From Ruminococcaceae bacterium UBA3451 (GTDB taxonomy: Bacteria > Bacillota > Clostridia > Oscillospirales > Acutalibacteraceae): a stretch of 5,029 nucleotides of DNA. The DNA is taken from NCBI GenBank assembly GCA_002378845.1, contig DFRY01000057.1, forward strand, positions 643 through 5,671, written 5' to 3'. The notes below the pieces were generated by a model, which was given only the letters and a program-made list of their open reading frames with translations, did not search any database and had not been told where the DNA came from. This document shows, piece by piece, positions 4,513-5,029 of the stretch (its first letter is position 1; each line of letters opens with the position of its first letter). Position numbers and translations under genes: made by a program.

Positions 4513-5029
4513 ATGAAATTTTTATATGCCGGTTTGGAGTCGTTTATTGAGTCTCCCGCTGACCTGTTTGAAAGGGTTACCAGTCAGGTAACCGGCGTAA
4601 GCCAGTTAGGGAACGAGGCGCATTCCGTCTGTGTTGCAGACGGGGAACTTCTTTTTTCTTCCGGGGGGCAGACGGTTCATTACCCTCTTCCGGAATCGCC
4701 GGAAAAACGGTGGATGGCACTGGAGAAAACGGTTTGTGACATCATTGAAAAAAATCAGTACGACTTTGTGTATATTCGGGGATTTCTAATTGATAAACTT
4801 TCTTTGGCTGTAGCAATCTGCGCCAAGGAAAAATGCTTTGGTGCCAAGGTGATTTTCGAGGCGTCCTGTTACCCGGACAGGCCTGTCTGCAAGCAGATGC
4901 TCCAGTCCTTTCAGGAAAAGGGCGAAAAAGGAACCTGTTCGGAGCTTCGCCGCCGCATGCTGCACCACCGCTTACTCCGGTCTAAATTTACCAAGGTAAC
5001 GGATACGGTTGTGGTGTTTGGCAGCCCTG
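4513..5029 (+). CDS. Probable glycosyltransferase, N-terminal part only (runs off the window)
   Basis: An ATG at 4513 opens a frame with no stop for 172 codons up to the window edge, so the gene is truncated at its 3' end by the window and not by mutation. GGGGGA (4502-4507) lies five bases upstream. The visible part has an N-terminal strand MKFLYAGL and YDFVYIRGF at 83-91. AKVIFEASCYPD at 111-122 corresponds to the ILEIPTYPY-like strand of many GT-B glycosyltransferase N-domains, and TDTVVVFGSP at 163-172 resembles their later strand and turn. The donor-binding half with the EX7E motif would lie beyond the window, so the call rests on half the evidence. No membrane segment is visible. It has its own promoter, divergent from the GT4 gene, and a leader stem-loop. 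A different Rossmann-like protein remains possible. Confidence 0.65.
   Translation, partial: MKFLYAGLESFIESPADLFERVTSQVTGVSQLGNEAHSVCVADGELLFSSGGQTVHYPLPESPEKRWMALEKTVCDIIEKNQYDFVYIRGFLIDKLSLAVAICAKEKCFGAKVIFEASCYPDRPVCKQMLQSFQEKGEKGTCSELRRRMLHHRLLRSKFTKVTDTVVVFGSP
4575..4593. repeat. Perfect 7-bp inverted repeat within the start of a coding region
   Basis: GGTTACC (4575-4581) and GGTAACC (4587-4593) form a perfect inverted repeat around AGTCA, covering codons 21-27 of the partial glycosyltransferase-like gene. It could form a small mRNA hairpin or be a protein-binding palindrome, but a coding coincidence is the simplest reading. Confidence 0.4.

Noticed and set aside
4786..4968. Minus-strand 60-codon frame opposite the partial glycosyltransferase-like gene
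   Set aside because: It has no ribosome binding site or recognisable domain and is antisense to a longer frame with a promoter, ribosome binding site and family-like motifs.

Overview
The window looks like ordinary chromosome of a low-to-moderate GC Firmicute, most likely a clostridial (Oscillospirales/Ruminococcaceae-type) anaerobe. The basis is an NrdR repressor, a DUF421 plus DUF4363 membrane-protein pair, Gram-positive Shine-Dalgarno sites (GGAGG, AGAGGTGAT) and clean sigma-A type promoters. The lineage is inferred from family composition and was not tested by a search. No rRNA, tRNA, CRISPR, transposon or phage signature was seen.

Left part (1-1880). A small acidic protein of unknown function is read leftward off the edge (1-234). 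Across a 249-bp divergent intergenic region, a strong promoter (331-359) and a leader with a long hairpin (407-448) precede a sugar phosphate isomerase/epimerase-like TIM-barrel protein (484-1266). nrdR, the ribonucleotide reductase repressor, follows at 1345-1803 with its own promoter and a 9-bp direct repeat around the -10. Two hairpins close this rightward block; the second (1848-1878) is symmetrical and also serves the converging leftward genes.

Middle part (1880-4287), all leftward. A GT4-type glycosyltransferase (3031-4287) comes first, followed by a probable terminator, then a DUF421 (YetF-like) membrane protein (2257-2934) whose stop overlaps by 4 bases the GTG start of a DUF4363 protein (1880-2260). 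The last two are probably translationally coupled and may work together at the membrane.

Right part (4288-5029). A 225-bp region holds two back-to-back promoters, each with the extended -10 ATGCTAT. The leftward one drives the glycosyltransferase. The rightward one, with a lac-operator-like sequence in its spacer, drives a second protein that resembles a glycosyltransferase N-terminal domain and runs off the window at 5029. The divergent pair suggests the edge of a surface-glycan or glycoconjugate locus.

Nothing here proves a new system. The items most worth a second look are the divergent glycosyltransferase control region, the leader hairpins at 407-448 and 4442-4487, the direct repeat at the nrdR promoter, and the unstudied DUF421/DUF4363 pair.
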